DNA from: RGIG4079 sp045576735
GTDB taxonomy: Bacteria > Bacteroidota > Bacteroidia > Bacteroidales > Muribaculaceae
Direction of reading: 5' to 3'
Assembly: GCA_045576735.1 (NCBI GenBank)
Contig: JAZNGZ010000025.1
Span: forward strand, 4,031-68,030
DNA: 64,000 nucleotides
Shown: positions 35,238 through 44,529 of the stretch, piece after piece
How the letters are laid out: every line of letters starts with the position of its first letter
How positions within the stretch are numbered: the first letter of the stretch is position 1
Notes under the pieces: generated by a model
Seen by the model: the letters and a program-made list of their open reading frames with translations, nothing else
Told to the model about the DNA's origin: nothing
Database searches by the model: none
Program-made: the position numbers and the translations under genes

Positions 35238-38200
35238 ATGAAGAACATTTGTTTTCAAATGAATCGGAAAGCCTGGCTCGCCCTTGTAATGGTGTTGTGC
35301 CTTTCTTTCCCTGCTTTAGCGCAGAAGATTACAGTATCAGGTACTGTAACCGATCCAACCGGGGAACCTCTTCTCGGTGTAAGTGTGCTTGTTAAAGGAA
35401 CAGGCAACGGTGTGGCAACAGACTTTGATGGTAATTATTCAATTTCGGTTGATGCCAACAGCACGCTCATTATGTCGTATGTTGGTTTCCAATCTCAAGA
35501 AGTTGCCGTTAATGGTCAAACCACAATTAATGTAGTTCTACAAGAAGATAGCGAAGTTCTTGGCGAAGTCGTAGTTATTGGTTACGGCGCAGTTAAGAAA
35601 AGCGACGCTACCGGTTCTGTAGCAGTGATTAAACCCGACGAAATTGAGGCTGGTATCTCAACTTCAGCACAAGACATGCTTGTGGGAGCTTCTCCTGGTG
35701 TGGTTGTAACTACCGATGGTGGTAACCCAACAGGTGGCGCTGCTATCCGCATTCGTGGTGGTGCTTCTTTGAGTGCTAGCAATGACCCATTGATCGTTAT
35801 TGATGGTGTGCCAATGAGTGGTGACAGCTATGCTGGAGCTAACCCATTGACTATGATTGCTCCCGACAACATTGAATCAATGACAATCTTGAAAGATGCA
35901 TCAGCAACTGCTATCTATGGTTCTCGTGCATCTAATGGTGTGATCATCATCACTACTAAAAAAGGTCAAAGCGGTCGTCCTCAAGTAAACTTCTCAGCAA
36001 ATATGCACATCAACACTGCCCGCAAAACTTGGGACGTGTTGAGCGGTGATGAATTCCGTGAAATGGTAACTAACCAAATCGGAACTGAATCGGCAATTGC
36101 TCAACTTGGTAACGCTAATACCAACTGGCAAAAAGAAGTGCTTCGCACATCGATTTCTCAAGACTATAGCATTGGTATTGGTGGTACTGCAGGATTCCTT
36201 CCTTATCGCGTGTCGGCTTCTTATACCAACAACCAAGGTATCTTGAAGACTTCAAGCATGGACCGTACTACTGTAGGTTTCAAATTGACTCCTAAATTCT
36301 TCGACGGTCACCTTTCTGTACAAGCAAATGCAAATGGTGCTTATATCAAAACTCGTCAAGCCGATACAGGTGCAGTAGGTACAGCTCTTACTTACAACCC
36401 AACTCTTCCTGTATATAGTGGTTTGAATATGTATAATGGTTATACTACATTGGTTGACGCTTCAGGTAAACCTCTTGACAACTCACCAAACAACCCACTT
36501 TCAATGCTTGAGTCAATCAACAACGTTGCTGAAATGTTGAACTCAAATGGTAATCTTCAACTTGATTACTCTCTTCACTTCCTCCCCGAACTTCACCTCA
36601 ATTTGAACCTCGGTTACGAAGTGTCAGAAAACAAAACAAAAAGCACAACTGCACAAAACTCTCCACAAGCATGGCGTGGTAACTATTACGATGGTGCCGG
36701 TACAGTTTATAATCAATATGATCTTAAACGTAACACCGTACTTGAATTCTATGCTAATTATAAGAAAGATTTCGAGGCTATAAAGTCAAATCTTGATGTT
36801 ACTGCCGGTTACTCTTGGGAACGTCGTGACTACCAAGGTCACAACTTGTCAACTTTCAATACTGCCGGTTACTACAATAATTGGAGTGATATATATGCCG
36901 ATGGCGTTTACACTCTTGAAGAAGATCCTGCTACTGTTGAGCGTATCGGTCACTCTTATAACGACCAACCTACTTATTACTATAAAGGTCAATTAAACCT
37001 TATTTCATTCTACGGTCGTTTGAACTATACTTATGATAATAAGTATCTTTTGACTTTCACTCTTCGTGATGACGGTACTTCTCGTTTCTCACCCGATACT
37101 CGTTGGGGTCTCTTCCCAGCGTTGGCTCTCGGTTGGAAAATCAACGAAATGGACTTCTTTGAATCAGCTCGCGACGTGATGAACGAATTCAAGCTTCGTC
37201 TTGGTTGGGGTATCACTGGTCAACAAGCTGTAGGTGGTTACTATCCTTACATTCCTGTTTATGCTCAATCTACTTCATCTGGTGTAGTTGACTATCCTTC
37301 TCCCGATGGTTTGAATCCTGATGGTACTGTTAACTGGATTAATCCTCTTTATCCAAAAGCTTACCAAGAAGACCTTAAATGGGAAGAAACTACTACTTGG
37401 AACGTTGGTCTTGATATGGCTTGGTTGAACAACCGCATCACTGCAAGCTTGGATTGGTATCTCCGCGATACTAAAGACTTGCTCGCTTACGTGCCTGTTC
37501 CTGCCGGTCAAACTACTACTAACTTCATGGACCGCAACATTGGTGAGCTTCGCAACATCGGTATCGAAGCAAACATCGGTGCTAAACCAGTTGTTACTCG
37601 CGACTTCACTTGGACAACAGGTGTTAACGTTGCATGGAACAAAAACGAGTTGACTAAATTGACAGGTTCTAACGAAGAAGACCAATCTTACTACCTCCAA
37701 GCTGCCGGTAACCCTGCTTCTGAAAACGCTGGTGCTCTCCAAGTTCATAAAGCCGGTCACCCTGCTTATTCATTCTATCTTCTCGAACAAGTTTACGACC
37801 AAGATGGTAACCCAATTCCTAACCAATATGTTGACCAAAACCAAGATGGCGAAATCAACGACGCTGACCTCGTGATCAAACATTCACGCGATCCTAAAGT
37901 GACTCTTTCTTGGAACAATACATTTAACTATAAGAACTGGGACCTCGGTATCCAACTCCGTGCCAACATTGGTAACTACGTGTTCAACTCTGTTCTCGCT
38001 TCTAAATCTAACCTCACAACTGTTGACCGCTACGGTCTTAACAACCTCGTGAAAGCTGATTACTATTTCAACGATGCTAGCGCTAACTCTAACCTCGTTC
38101 GTAGCGACTACTTCCTTGAAAATGCAGGTTTCATCCGTTGCGACAACATCACTCTTGGTTACACTTGGAACGAATTGCTCAACAATAACCTCCGTTTGCG

Positions 38201-38336
38201 TCTATTTGGTGCAGTTCAAAACCCATTCGTGATCACTAAGTATCGTGGTCTTGACCCAGAAGTATTCTCAGGTGTAGATAACAACGTTTATCCACGTCCT
38301 GTTACATTCACTCTCGGTTTAGTAGCTACTTTCTAA
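35238..38336 (+). CDS. susC: SusC/RagA-family TonB-dependent transporter
   Basis: 1032 residues. After the signal peptide (ends ALAQ, about residue 29) come a CarboxypepD_reg-like domain (VSGTVTDPTGEPLLGVSVLV), the SusC-type TonB-box region with LGEVVVIGYGAVKKSD, a plug (IRIRGGASLSASNDPLIVID, LKDASATAIYGSRASNGVI) and a 22-strand barrel ending VTFTLGLVATF. It forms the channel under the SusD lid and takes up glycans or peptides with TonB energy. The codon use is strongly biased (GGT, CGT, AAC, CTC), as in the next three genes and in 11390-16252, suggesting high expression. The operon order is C, D, E, F-like with no glycosidase. Substrate is inferred from the SusE/F-like modules, not from this protein. 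Confidence 0.92.
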   Translation: MKNICFQMNRKAWLALVMVLCLSFPALAQKITVSGTVTDPTGEPLLGVSVLVKGTGNGVATDFDGNYSISVDANSTLIMSYVGFQSQEVAVNGQTTINVVLQEDSEVLGEVVVIGYGAVKKSDATGSVAVIKPDEIEAGISTSAQDMLVGASPGVVVTTDGGNPTGGAAIRIRGGASLSASNDPLIVIDGVPMSGDSYAGANPLTMIAPDNIESMTILKDASATAIYGSRASNGVIIITTKKGQSGRPQVNFSANMHINTARKTWDVLSGDEFREMVTNQIGTESAIAQLGNANTNWQKEVLRTSISQDYSIGIGGTAGFLPYRVSASYTNNQGILKTSSMDRTTVGFKLTPKFFDGHLSVQANANGAYIKTRQADTGAVGTALTYNPTLPVYSGLNMYNGYTTLVDASGKPLDNSPNNPLSMLESINNVAEMLNSNGNLQLDYSLHFLPELHLNLNLGYEVSENKTKSTTAQNSPQAWRGNYYDGAGTVYNQYDLKRNTVLEFYANYKKDFEAIKSNLDVTAGYSWERRDYQGHNLSTFNTAGYYNNWSDIYADGVYTLEEDPATVERIGHSYNDQPTYYYKGQLNLISFYGRLNYTYDNKYLLTFTLRDDGTSRFSPDTRWGLFPALALGWKINEMDFFESARDVMNEFKLRLGWGITGQQAVGGYYPYIPVYAQSTSSGVVDYPSPDGLNPDGTVNWINPLYPKAYQEDLKWEETTTWNVGLDMAWLNNRITASLDWYLRDTKDLLAYVPVPAGQTTTNFMDRNIGELRNIGIEANIGAKPVVTRDFTWTTGVNVAWNKNELTKLTGSNEEDQSYYLQAAGNPASENAGALQVHKAGHPAYSFYLLEQVYDQDGNPIPNQYVDQNQDGEINDADLVIKHSRDPKVTLSWNNTFNYKNWDLGIQLRANIGNYVFNSVLASKSNLTTVDRYGLNNLVKADYYFNDASANSNLVRSDYFLENAGFIRCDNITLGYTWNELLNNNLRLRLFGAVQNPFVITKYRGLDPEVFSGVDNNVYPRPVTFTLGLVATF

Positions 38337-38364
38337 TCTCAAATTAAAGTAAAGAAGATAAATT

Positions 38365-40035
38365 ATGAAATCATTAAATAAATTTTTCATTGCTTTGGGA
38401 TTGATCGCCACTCTCGGTATGTACTCTTGTACCGACGACCTCGATAATCCGGTGATTGACCCCAATGATATGACTCCTGAAGTCTTTGCCGAAGACCCTA
38501 AGGGATATATGGATCGCGTGCTCGCTGAGTGCTACCAATCTCTTGCTACTTCGGGTTATAATGGTCCCGGTAGCTCTATCATCTCAGGTGGTGACGCTGG
38601 TGCCAACTCTTTCACTCGTGCCGTATTCGTTTGTAACGAATTGACTACCGATGAATTTGCTTGGAAACAATTTGGCGACGCAGGTCAATATGAGCTTGCT
38701 ACAATGCAATTTGCTGCCGATAACGGTGTGATGTATACTACTTATTCTCGTATCTACACTTGTATCGCTCTTTGCAATGAGTTCCTTCGTACAGTTGAAG
38801 GTGGTAAATTCTACCTCACTGAAGACCTTATGCCTATTGCTGAAGAATATAAGAAACAAGTTAAAGTGCTTCGTGGCCTTTGCTACTTCTATGCAATCGA
38901 CATGTTTGGTAACGCCGGTTATCAAGATGAAACAATGCCTGCAGGTACAGCTCCTGAACAATGGAATCGTGCCGACCTTTACAACAAAGTTGTTTCAGGT
39001 CTTGAAGAAGTTTCTGCTTCATGGGGTGAAGCATATTCAGCACCTGCATATGGTTATGTAGGTAAAGAAGCTTGTGATGCTCTTCTTGCTAAGTTCTATC
39101 TTAACGCTGAAGTATTCTCAGGTGTTCCTGCTTACGACAAATGTTGGGCTATCTGCGACAAAATTATCAAACATCACCAAGGTGCCGGTTTCAACGGTTC
39201 TGGTCTTGCTGATTCTTATATCGCTCTTTTCGGTGCTAACAACGATGAATACATGCCCGAAGGTGGTCGTGTAAACGAAATCATTTGGGGTATTCCTCAA
39301 GATGGTGACCATCTCCAAAACTATGGTGGTACTACATTCTACATCGCTGCCGGTTCATCTACTTCAACTCCAGGTCTTAACATGCCTAATGCTGTTACTA
39401 ACTTGAACGCATCATGGACTTGTATGAATGCTCGTACTCAACTTTCTGAACGTTTCGAATGGGACGATGCTGGTAACTCTATCGACGCTCGTGCTTCTCT
39501 CTGGATGACAAAGAAAGATGGTGCTAACATCGAAAACACTTCTATCACTAACTTTGCCGATGGTTATGTGCCTGTTAAATACACTAACTATGCATATGAT
39601 GAATTCGGTAACGTAGATGATGCAAATAATCCTCCTGCATCAAATGCATTTGCTGATGCTGACTGGAGTGTTATCCGTCTTGCTGAAATTTACTTGACAG
39701 CTGCTGAAGCTGCTGTGCTCGGTGGGGTAGGTGATCGTGCTTCGGCTCTCGAATATGTAAACTACATTCGTGAACGTGCTTGGATTGAACCATGGAACTT
39801 GGCTCAACTCACTCCTGAAAATATCCTTGACGAACGTAGCCGTGAGCTTTATGGCGAAAACTGCCGTCGTACCGACCTCGTACGTCATGATAAATATGCC
39901 GGTGGTAACTATAACTGGAACTGGAAAGGTAATGTAGCCGAAGGTGGTGCTCCAACTCCTGTTCACATGAACGTTTTCCCAATTCCTTCTACTGTTATCA
40001 GTTTCCAAGGTTACAAACAAAACCCCGGTTACTAA
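38365..40035 (+). CDS. susD: SusD/RagB-family nutrient-binding lipoprotein
   Basis: 556 residues. The signal ends GMYSC (Cys22) and is followed by the acidic TDDLD, the Bacteroidetes export signal for surface lipoproteins. The body has the SusD plan: helical repeats, ERFEWDDAGNSIDARASLW near residue 370, an RLAEIYLTAAEAAV helix near 435, and the C-terminal DERSRELYGENCRRTDLVRH with VFPIPSTVI at the end. It should sit as a lid on the SusC channel and bind the ligand. It is 28 bp downstream of susC. Confidence 0.92.
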   Translation: MKSLNKFFIALGLIATLGMYSCTDDLDNPVIDPNDMTPEVFAEDPKGYMDRVLAECYQSLATSGYNGPGSSIISGGDAGANSFTRAVFVCNELTTDEFAWKQFGDAGQYELATMQFAADNGVMYTTYSRIYTCIALCNEFLRTVEGGKFYLTEDLMPIAEEYKKQVKVLRGLCYFYAIDMFGNAGYQDETMPAGTAPEQWNRADLYNKVVSGLEEVSASWGEAYSAPAYGYVGKEACDALLAKFYLNAEVFSGVPAYDKCWAICDKIIKHHQGAGFNGSGLADSYIALFGANNDEYMPEGGRVNEIIWGIPQDGDHLQNYGGTTFYIAAGSSTSTPGLNMPNAVTNLNASWTCMNARTQLSERFEWDDAGNSIDARASLWMTKKDGANIENTSITNFADGYVPVKYTNYAYDEFGNVDDANNPPASNAFADADWSVIRLAEIYLTAAEAAVLGGVGDRASALEYVNYIRERAWIEPWNLAQLTPENILDERSRELYGENCRRTDLVRHDKYAGGNYNWNWKGNVAEGGAPTPVHMNVFPIPSTVISFQGYKQNPGY

Positions 40036-40074
40036 TCATAACTCAATGTTGAATTTTAACAAGAGTAAAGTAAA

Positions 40075-41307
40075 ATGAAAAAAATATCAATTCTTTTTGC
40101 GTGCTTGGTAGCCGTTCTTACATTCAATAGCTGTAAGGAAGATACCGAACCACAATATAACAACCCAACAAAGTTCACTCTTAATACTCCTGCTCTTGCC
40201 GCTCAGTATTATGAACTCACTGAAGATGGGACTTTAGACCTTTCTTGGTCACAACCCGATTATGGTTATGCTGCTCCTGCATCATACAAAGTGTCTGTAT
40301 CTCTTCTTGAAGATTTCTCTGAATCAATGGAATTGAATAGTGAATATAAACTTTGCTATGCACAAGTTCCCGAAAGTGAAATCGCTGAAGCAATCTGCAA
40401 ACTTCGTGGTATTACAAGCGAAGACGATTATACCGATGAACCTGCCCGTGCAGTTTACTTCCGTGTAAGTGCTAAAATTAATGGTATCGAAGGTAGTGAT
40501 ATCATCTCTAACGTGGTTAAGATCGACCAAGTTAAAGAATATTGCGCTATTCAATCTCCAGGTTTCATCTATGTTGTTGGTGCATTTACTGGTTGGACTG
40601 GCCCCGATGCAGGCGCTGCAGGTCACTATGCTGATTTCCGCTTGTTTGAAAGCGCTAATGCTATCGGTAGCAAAGTTTATACCGGCATTTTTGATGTCCC
40701 TGCTGGTCAAGCAATGTTCCGCTTCTATACTGCATTGACAGGTTGGGATGCAGACTCTTATGGTTCACAAACCGACGATAATCCTATTGATTGCACTCTC
40801 GATGGTGGTATCTTTAATGGTCCTATCGTGAAAGGTAAAGGTTCATTCAACTTCCCCGATTGGGCTGGTGGTTCAATGAAGATTACTGTTAATATGAACA
40901 ATATGAGTGTAATCATTGAAGCCGGTGGCGTTGATACAAGCGATAAACCATTTATTTATCTTGTAGGTGCTCCTTCGGGCTGGACTGCTCCTTCGGCCGA
41001 TAATGCTGCTCATTATGAAGCTTGGAAACTTTATGACATCGAAGGTAACGGTGTATATACCGGCACATTCGACGTTAACGCTGGTGAATTCATGTTCCGT
41101 TTCTACAAAACTCTTTCTGGTTGGGACGTTGACTCATTTGGCTCACAAGCCGAAGATAGCCCAATTGACATCGCTTTGACTGATGGCGTTTATACCGGTG
41201 CTGCAACTGACGGTAAAGGTAGCTGGAACTGTCCTGACTGGGCCGGTGGCAAAGTTGAAGTTAAGGTTGACATGAAAAATCTCCAAGTGACTTTTACTCA
41301 AAAATAA
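40075..41307 (+). CDS. susE: SusE-like surface glycan-binding lipoprotein
   Basis: 410 residues. Lipobox FNSC (Cys20) is followed by KEDTE, a surface-export signal. A SusE-type N-terminal Ig domain (about 25-155) is followed by two tandem modules of about 118 residues (about 160-285 and 290-410). The modules share FIYxVGAxxGWT, GxFDVxAGxxMFRFY, LxGWDxDSxGSQ and PDWAGG, with aromatic residues of the kind that stack on sugars in SusE/SusF carbohydrate-binding modules. It should bind the transported glycan at the cell surface. It lies 39 bp after susD. Confidence 0.8.
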   Translation: MKKISILFACLVAVLTFNSCKEDTEPQYNNPTKFTLNTPALAAQYYELTEDGTLDLSWSQPDYGYAAPASYKVSVSLLEDFSESMELNSEYKLCYAQVPESEIAEAICKLRGITSEDDYTDEPARAVYFRVSAKINGIEGSDIISNVVKIDQVKEYCAIQSPGFIYVVGAFTGWTGPDAGAAGHYADFRLFESANAIGSKVYTGIFDVPAGQAMFRFYTALTGWDADSYGSQTDDNPIDCTLDGGIFNGPIVKGKGSFNFPDWAGGSMKITVNMNNMSVIIEAGGVDTSDKPFIYLVGAPSGWTAPSADNAAHYEAWKLYDIEGNGVYTGTFDVNAGEFMFRFYKTLSGWDVDSFGSQAEDSPIDIALTDGVYTGAATDGKGSWNCPDWAGGKVEVKVDMKNLQVTFTQK

Positions 41308-41333
41308 TGATTAATCAATAATTTGTCGAGAGA

Positions 41334-41358
41334 GGGCGGTTGGCTCCGCTTTCCGCCC
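41334..41358 (+). promoter_or_regulatory. hairpin between the susE-like and susF-like genes
   Basis: GGGCGG (41334-41339) pairs with CCGCCC (41353-41358) around 13 nt. There is no T-tract (GGCTCCGGC follows), so it looks like an RNA processing or stabilising element or attenuator between genes rather than a terminator. It falls in the 87-bp gap. Confidence 0.4.
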
Positions 41359-41394
41359 GGCTCCGGCAAGTTAAAATCAAGAGAAATAAACAAT

Positions 41395-42744
41395 ATGAAA
41401 AAAATTAGCATAATGTTATTGGCGGCTCTTGCCTTTGGTTTCACTGCTTGTGAGGACGAGTCAACTGCAATTCCTCAAAGCAATCCTCAAGAGCCTATCA
41501 TGTCGGCTGAAGGTATCGTTGTAGCTCCGGTTGACTCTGTACCTGCTTTTGATCTTAAAGCTCTCGCTGATGCAGAAGCTGATGCTGCTGTGCTCAACGT
41601 AGTAGAAGCTCAAAACCTTCCTGCAGTAGGTGATTTGACTTTTGTGATGCAATTGTCAAAAACCGAAGATTTCGCTGCTGTTCAAGAAGTTGCTACAGCT
41701 GTAGTAAACAACCAAGTGTGTGTTGACCCTGCCGATTGGCAAGCTGCTCACCTCAAAGTGCTTGGTAAAAATCCTAAAACTCAAGATGCTTACGTGCGTT
41801 TTGCAGCTTATATCGTGAATGGTTCTTCTTCAGTGCGCATCGGTAATCCAAACCTTTACTATGGTGCTCACAAAGTAACTGTTACTCCATTCCCTGCTGC
41901 TGTAACTATCGAAGATGCTTATAGCCTTGTTATCAATGGTGGTGAAACTATCGCAATGAACCACACAGGTGATGTTTATGACAATCCTGTATTCACTGCT
42001 AAGGTAGATGTAACTGAAGCTCAAGAATGGGCTGTTAAAGGTGCTCAACTCACTTATGCTCCTGTAGCTGATGAAACTTCTGCCGAATTTGGTACATTGG
42101 TAGCCGGTGAAGGTTGGGGTGTAATGCCTGTTGGCACATGGTTGCTCACAGTTAACATGGAAACTTTGACCTATTCATTCTCTTCAGCTGTTGAAAACCT
42201 TTGGACTCCTGGTGATGCTAACGGTTGGAACCATGGTGGTTCACAAATGTTGTTCACTAACAACTATACTGAATACATGGGCTTCGCTAACCTTTCTCCA
42301 AGCGGTTTCAAATTCACTTCTGCTGCTGACTGGAACCACACTAACTATGGTGACGCCGGCGAAGAAGGCAAACTTTCTACCGATGGTGGTGCTGGTAACC
42401 TCACTGTTCCTGAAAACGGTCTATACTGGTGTAAAGTAGACATCGCTGCTTTGACTTGGAGCGCTACTAAGATTGAAACAATCGGTGTAATCGGTGGTTT
42501 CAACGGTTGGAGCGAATCACTTCCTTTGACAAGCGAAGATGGTCTATTCTGGACTGGTACTATCACTCTCAACGAAGGTGATGAATATAAGTTCCGTTGC
42601 AACAACGACTGGGCTATCAACCTTGGTGGTGCTGATGAATACAATCTTGTTCCTGATGGTGCTAACCTCAAAGCTCCTGCTACAGGTACATTCACTATCA
42701 CACTCGACCTTTCTGTAGTACCTTATGCTTGCTACCTCGAATAA
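41395..42744 (+). CDS. SusF/SusE-like surface glycan-binding lipoprotein
   Basis: 449 residues from the ATG at 41395. A longer in-frame reading to 41323 would run through the intercistronic hairpin and lacks a signal peptide. Lipobox FTAC (Cys19) is followed by EDES, a surface-export signal. After an N-terminal SusE-like Ig region come two C-terminal modules: one with WTPGDANGWNHGGSQML, and a last one with IGVIGGFNGWSE, KFRCNNDWAINLGG and APATGTFTITLDLS, which is the SusE/SusF starch-binding type as I recall it. That points to an alpha-glucan ligand. It closes the operon. Confidence 0.8.
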   Translation: MKKISIMLLAALAFGFTACEDESTAIPQSNPQEPIMSAEGIVVAPVDSVPAFDLKALADAEADAAVLNVVEAQNLPAVGDLTFVMQLSKTEDFAAVQEVATAVVNNQVCVDPADWQAAHLKVLGKNPKTQDAYVRFAAYIVNGSSSVRIGNPNLYYGAHKVTVTPFPAAVTIEDAYSLVINGGETIAMNHTGDVYDNPVFTAKVDVTEAQEWAVKGAQLTYAPVADETSAEFGTLVAGEGWGVMPVGTWLLTVNMETLTYSFSSAVENLWTPGDANGWNHGGSQMLFTNNYTEYMGFANLSPSGFKFTSAADWNHTNYGDAGEEGKLSTDGGAGNLTVPENGLYWCKVDIAALTWSATKIETIGVIGGFNGWSESLPLTSEDGLFWTGTITLNEGDEYKFRCNNDWAINLGGADEYNLVPDGANLKAPATGTFTITLDLSVVPYACYLE

Positions 42745-42771
42745 TATCGAAATAATATAGCATAAAATAAT

Positions 42772-42808
42772 AATAAGCACGATTCCTTGGAGTCGTGCTT
42801 ATTTTTTA
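42772..42808 (+). terminator. terminator of the SusCDEF operon
   Basis: A 13-bp stem (AATAAGCACGATT at 42772-42784 with AGTCGTGCTTATT at 42791-42803, one wobble) and a 6-nt loop are followed by a T-tract. Confidence 0.88.
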
Positions 42809-42874
42809 TTATTTCATGAAGAGTTTAAAATGAAATCTTTCCTCTTTCCTTTTTTCTCTTTGCCCTCTATTGCC

Positions 42875-42882
42875 TATCTTTG
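42875..42882 (+). promoter_or_regulatory. -7 box immediately before the HAD gene
   Basis: TATCTTTG matches TAnnTTTG. Its last base lies only 10 nt before the ATG at 42892, so the transcript would have almost no leader. Confidence 0.55.
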
Positions 42883-42891
42883 CAGTTGATT

Positions 42892-43734
42892 ATGGGAAAG
42901 ACTCTATATATTAGCGATATGGACGGCACTTTGCTTGGTGCCGATAGCAAGTTGAGCGACACATCGGCTCGCATCATTACCGATTTAACTCGTCGAGGAG
43001 CAAAAATCACTGTAGCCACGGCTCGCACTCCGGCCACAGTGGAAATAATACTTGTCGACGTGGAAACATCGTTGCCGGCGATTGTGATGACCGGTGCTGC
43101 TATGTGGTGTCGTGACACGCGGTCATATTGCAACACAAAATATCTCACCGACGATACATATCGTCAGCTTATGGCCAAGTGTGCTGAATATGGTATAAAT
43201 CCTTTCCGCTACACTTTACATGAAGGAGAATCGATGCAGGTGTACCACAATGGTGTGATGAGCGAGGGTGAGCAAACATTTGTCGACGGACGCTTGAACC
43301 TTGGGCTGAAGAATTTCAATCTCGACACCCCACATGGTTTGTTGCCCTCATTGCCCGGGGTGGTATTTTTCTTTGCGATGGGCGAATGTGATAAGATTTT
43401 TGCCCTTGCCGACGACCTTCGAGCCACAGTTGATTGCTCGGTGTCGTGTTATATAGATATTTTCGGTAAAGAAACCGGATTGCTCGAACTATTTGCTCCC
43501 GGAGTATCGAAAGCTGCCGCCGTAAAGCAATTGGCTGCCGAAGTCGGCGCAGATAGAGTAGTGGTGTTTGGCGACAATCTCAACGACATCCCCATGATGC
43601 AAGTAGCCGATGTGGCTGTAGCCGTCGAAAATGCCCTTCCCGAAGTAAAAGCTATCGCCCACAAAGTCATCGGACCCAACACCTCCGACTCAGTAGCCCG
43701 TTTCATTGAGCGAGACTTTGTGACGATGAATTAA
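42892..43734 (+). CDS. HAD-superfamily (Cof-type, IIB) phosphatase
   Basis: 280 residues from ATG 42892; an in-frame TTG at 42880 overlaps the -7 box and is excluded. The HAD motifs are ISDMDGTLLG (nucleophile Asp and acid/base Asp, residues 8-17), TARTP for motif II, a type IIB cap in the middle, a motif III Lys in PGVSKAAAVKQLA and FGDNLNDIPMM for motif IV. Cof-type enzymes dephosphorylate sugar phosphates, FMN or PLP; the substrate is not readable. It is monocistronic and converges on thiN. Confidence 0.88.
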   Translation: MGKTLYISDMDGTLLGADSKLSDTSARIITDLTRRGAKITVATARTPATVEIILVDVETSLPAIVMTGAAMWCRDTRSYCNTKYLTDDTYRQLMAKCAEYGINPFRYTLHEGESMQVYHNGVMSEGEQTFVDGRLNLGLKNFNLDTPHGLLPSLPGVVFFFAMGECDKIFALADDLRATVDCSVSCYIDIFGKETGLLELFAPGVSKAAAVKQLAAEVGADRVVVFGDNLNDIPMMQVADVAVAVENALPEVKAIAHKVIGPNTSDSVARFIERDFVTMN

Positions 43735-43827
43735 ATATAGGTGTCAGAAAGGAACGTATCAATAGAAAAAGACAACTCTAATGGGTAGGTAATACTCAAT
43801 CTTTCTGATTTAGTAAGTTGGTATAAA

Positions 43828-43903
43828 ACCGACGATAAAGCAATCTCGACCGACGATAAATTGATAAAACCGACGATAAACGATGCCTTTGACCGACGAT
43901 AAA
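43828..43903. repeat. four direct copies of a 12-bp sequence at about 21-bp period
   Basis: ACCGACGATAAA occurs exactly at 43828-43839, 43849-43860, 43869-43880 and 43892-43903, with start-to-start spacing 21, 20 and 23 bp, close to two helical turns. It lies between the convergent HAD and thiN genes, the last copy ending 2 bp before the thiN stop codon. The spacers differ, so it is not a simple tandem duplication. Spaced this way, the copies would face one side of the helix, as in protein-binding arrays. Confidence 0.75.
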
Positions 43904-43905
43904 CC

Positions 43906-44529
43906 TTAGTAATTGATAAATACTATATATTCTCCTTGGCAAGTGATAGAGAAATGGTCGGTGAGAGTTTTGTTGAGGGTGCCTTGCCACCACGATGTGA
44001 AGTCGCGAATGGGGTAGGCCAATCCTTCGCTTTGCATTCCCTCGGTGCCAAACCCGAATATTGATACGGCAGTGCCTTTGGGGCATTGAAACGATTGATT
44101 GCCGTTGCATGCCACCATCATGCCATAGTCGGTATAGATTCTCACATTAAGCCCTTTGCGAAGGTATTCGATGAGCAGACTGATGTTGCCGAGTGTGTGA
44201 TCTTCGCGTCGACCTGTGGCTGCGACGATTGCAATGTCGCGAACTCCTTTCACGGCGAGATATTCCACGGCTTTGGTTTGGTCGTTGGTCTCTTGGTCGG
44301 GATTGATGCGTATAATATCGTGATATTTCGATTTTACGTCATCGCTCAAAGAGTCGCCGTCGCCCACGATGCGCCATGGGGTGAGCCCATGGGCAAGGTA
44401 TTCATCGGCAGCACCGTCGCAACACACCACCATCGATGTGCCATGAAGCAACTTCAACGGCATTTCGTGCGAAGGGAAATCACTGCCTCCCACCACTACG
44501 GCTTGAGGTGCGAAATCATAACTTATCAT
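43906..44529 (-). CDS. thiN: thiamine pyrophosphokinase
   Basis: 207 residues from ATG 44529, which overlaps the pnuT stop by 4 bp (ATGA); an ATG 8 codons earlier exists but the coupled start is more natural. Motifs of the family are CDGAADEYL, IVGDGDSLSD, DQETNDQTKAVEY and AATGRREDHTLGN for ATP/Mg binding, then SEGLAYP near residue 165 in the thiamine-binding domain. It makes thiamine diphosphate from thiamine and ATP. Coupling to a PnuC-family transporter gives a two-gene thiamine salvage unit. Confidence 0.9.
   Translation of the reverse strand: MISYDFAPQAVVVGGSDFPSHEMPLKLLHGTSMVVCCDGAADEYLAHGLTPWRIVGDGDSLSDDVKSKYHDIIRINPDQETNDQTKAVEYLAVKGVRDIAIVAATGRREDHTLGNISLLIEYLRKGLNVRIYTDYGMMVACNGNQSFQCPKGTAVSIFGFGTEGMQSEGLAYPIRDFTSWWQGTLNKTLTDHFSITCQGEYIVFINY

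Noticed and set aside
41323..41394. Start of the last Sus gene at 41323
   Set aside because: It reads through the intercistronic hairpin and places a non-signal peptide before the clear lipoprotein signal at 41395.
43828..43903. Short CRISPR array
   Set aside because: The repeated unit is only 12 bp, spacers are 8-11 bp, and no cas gene is near.
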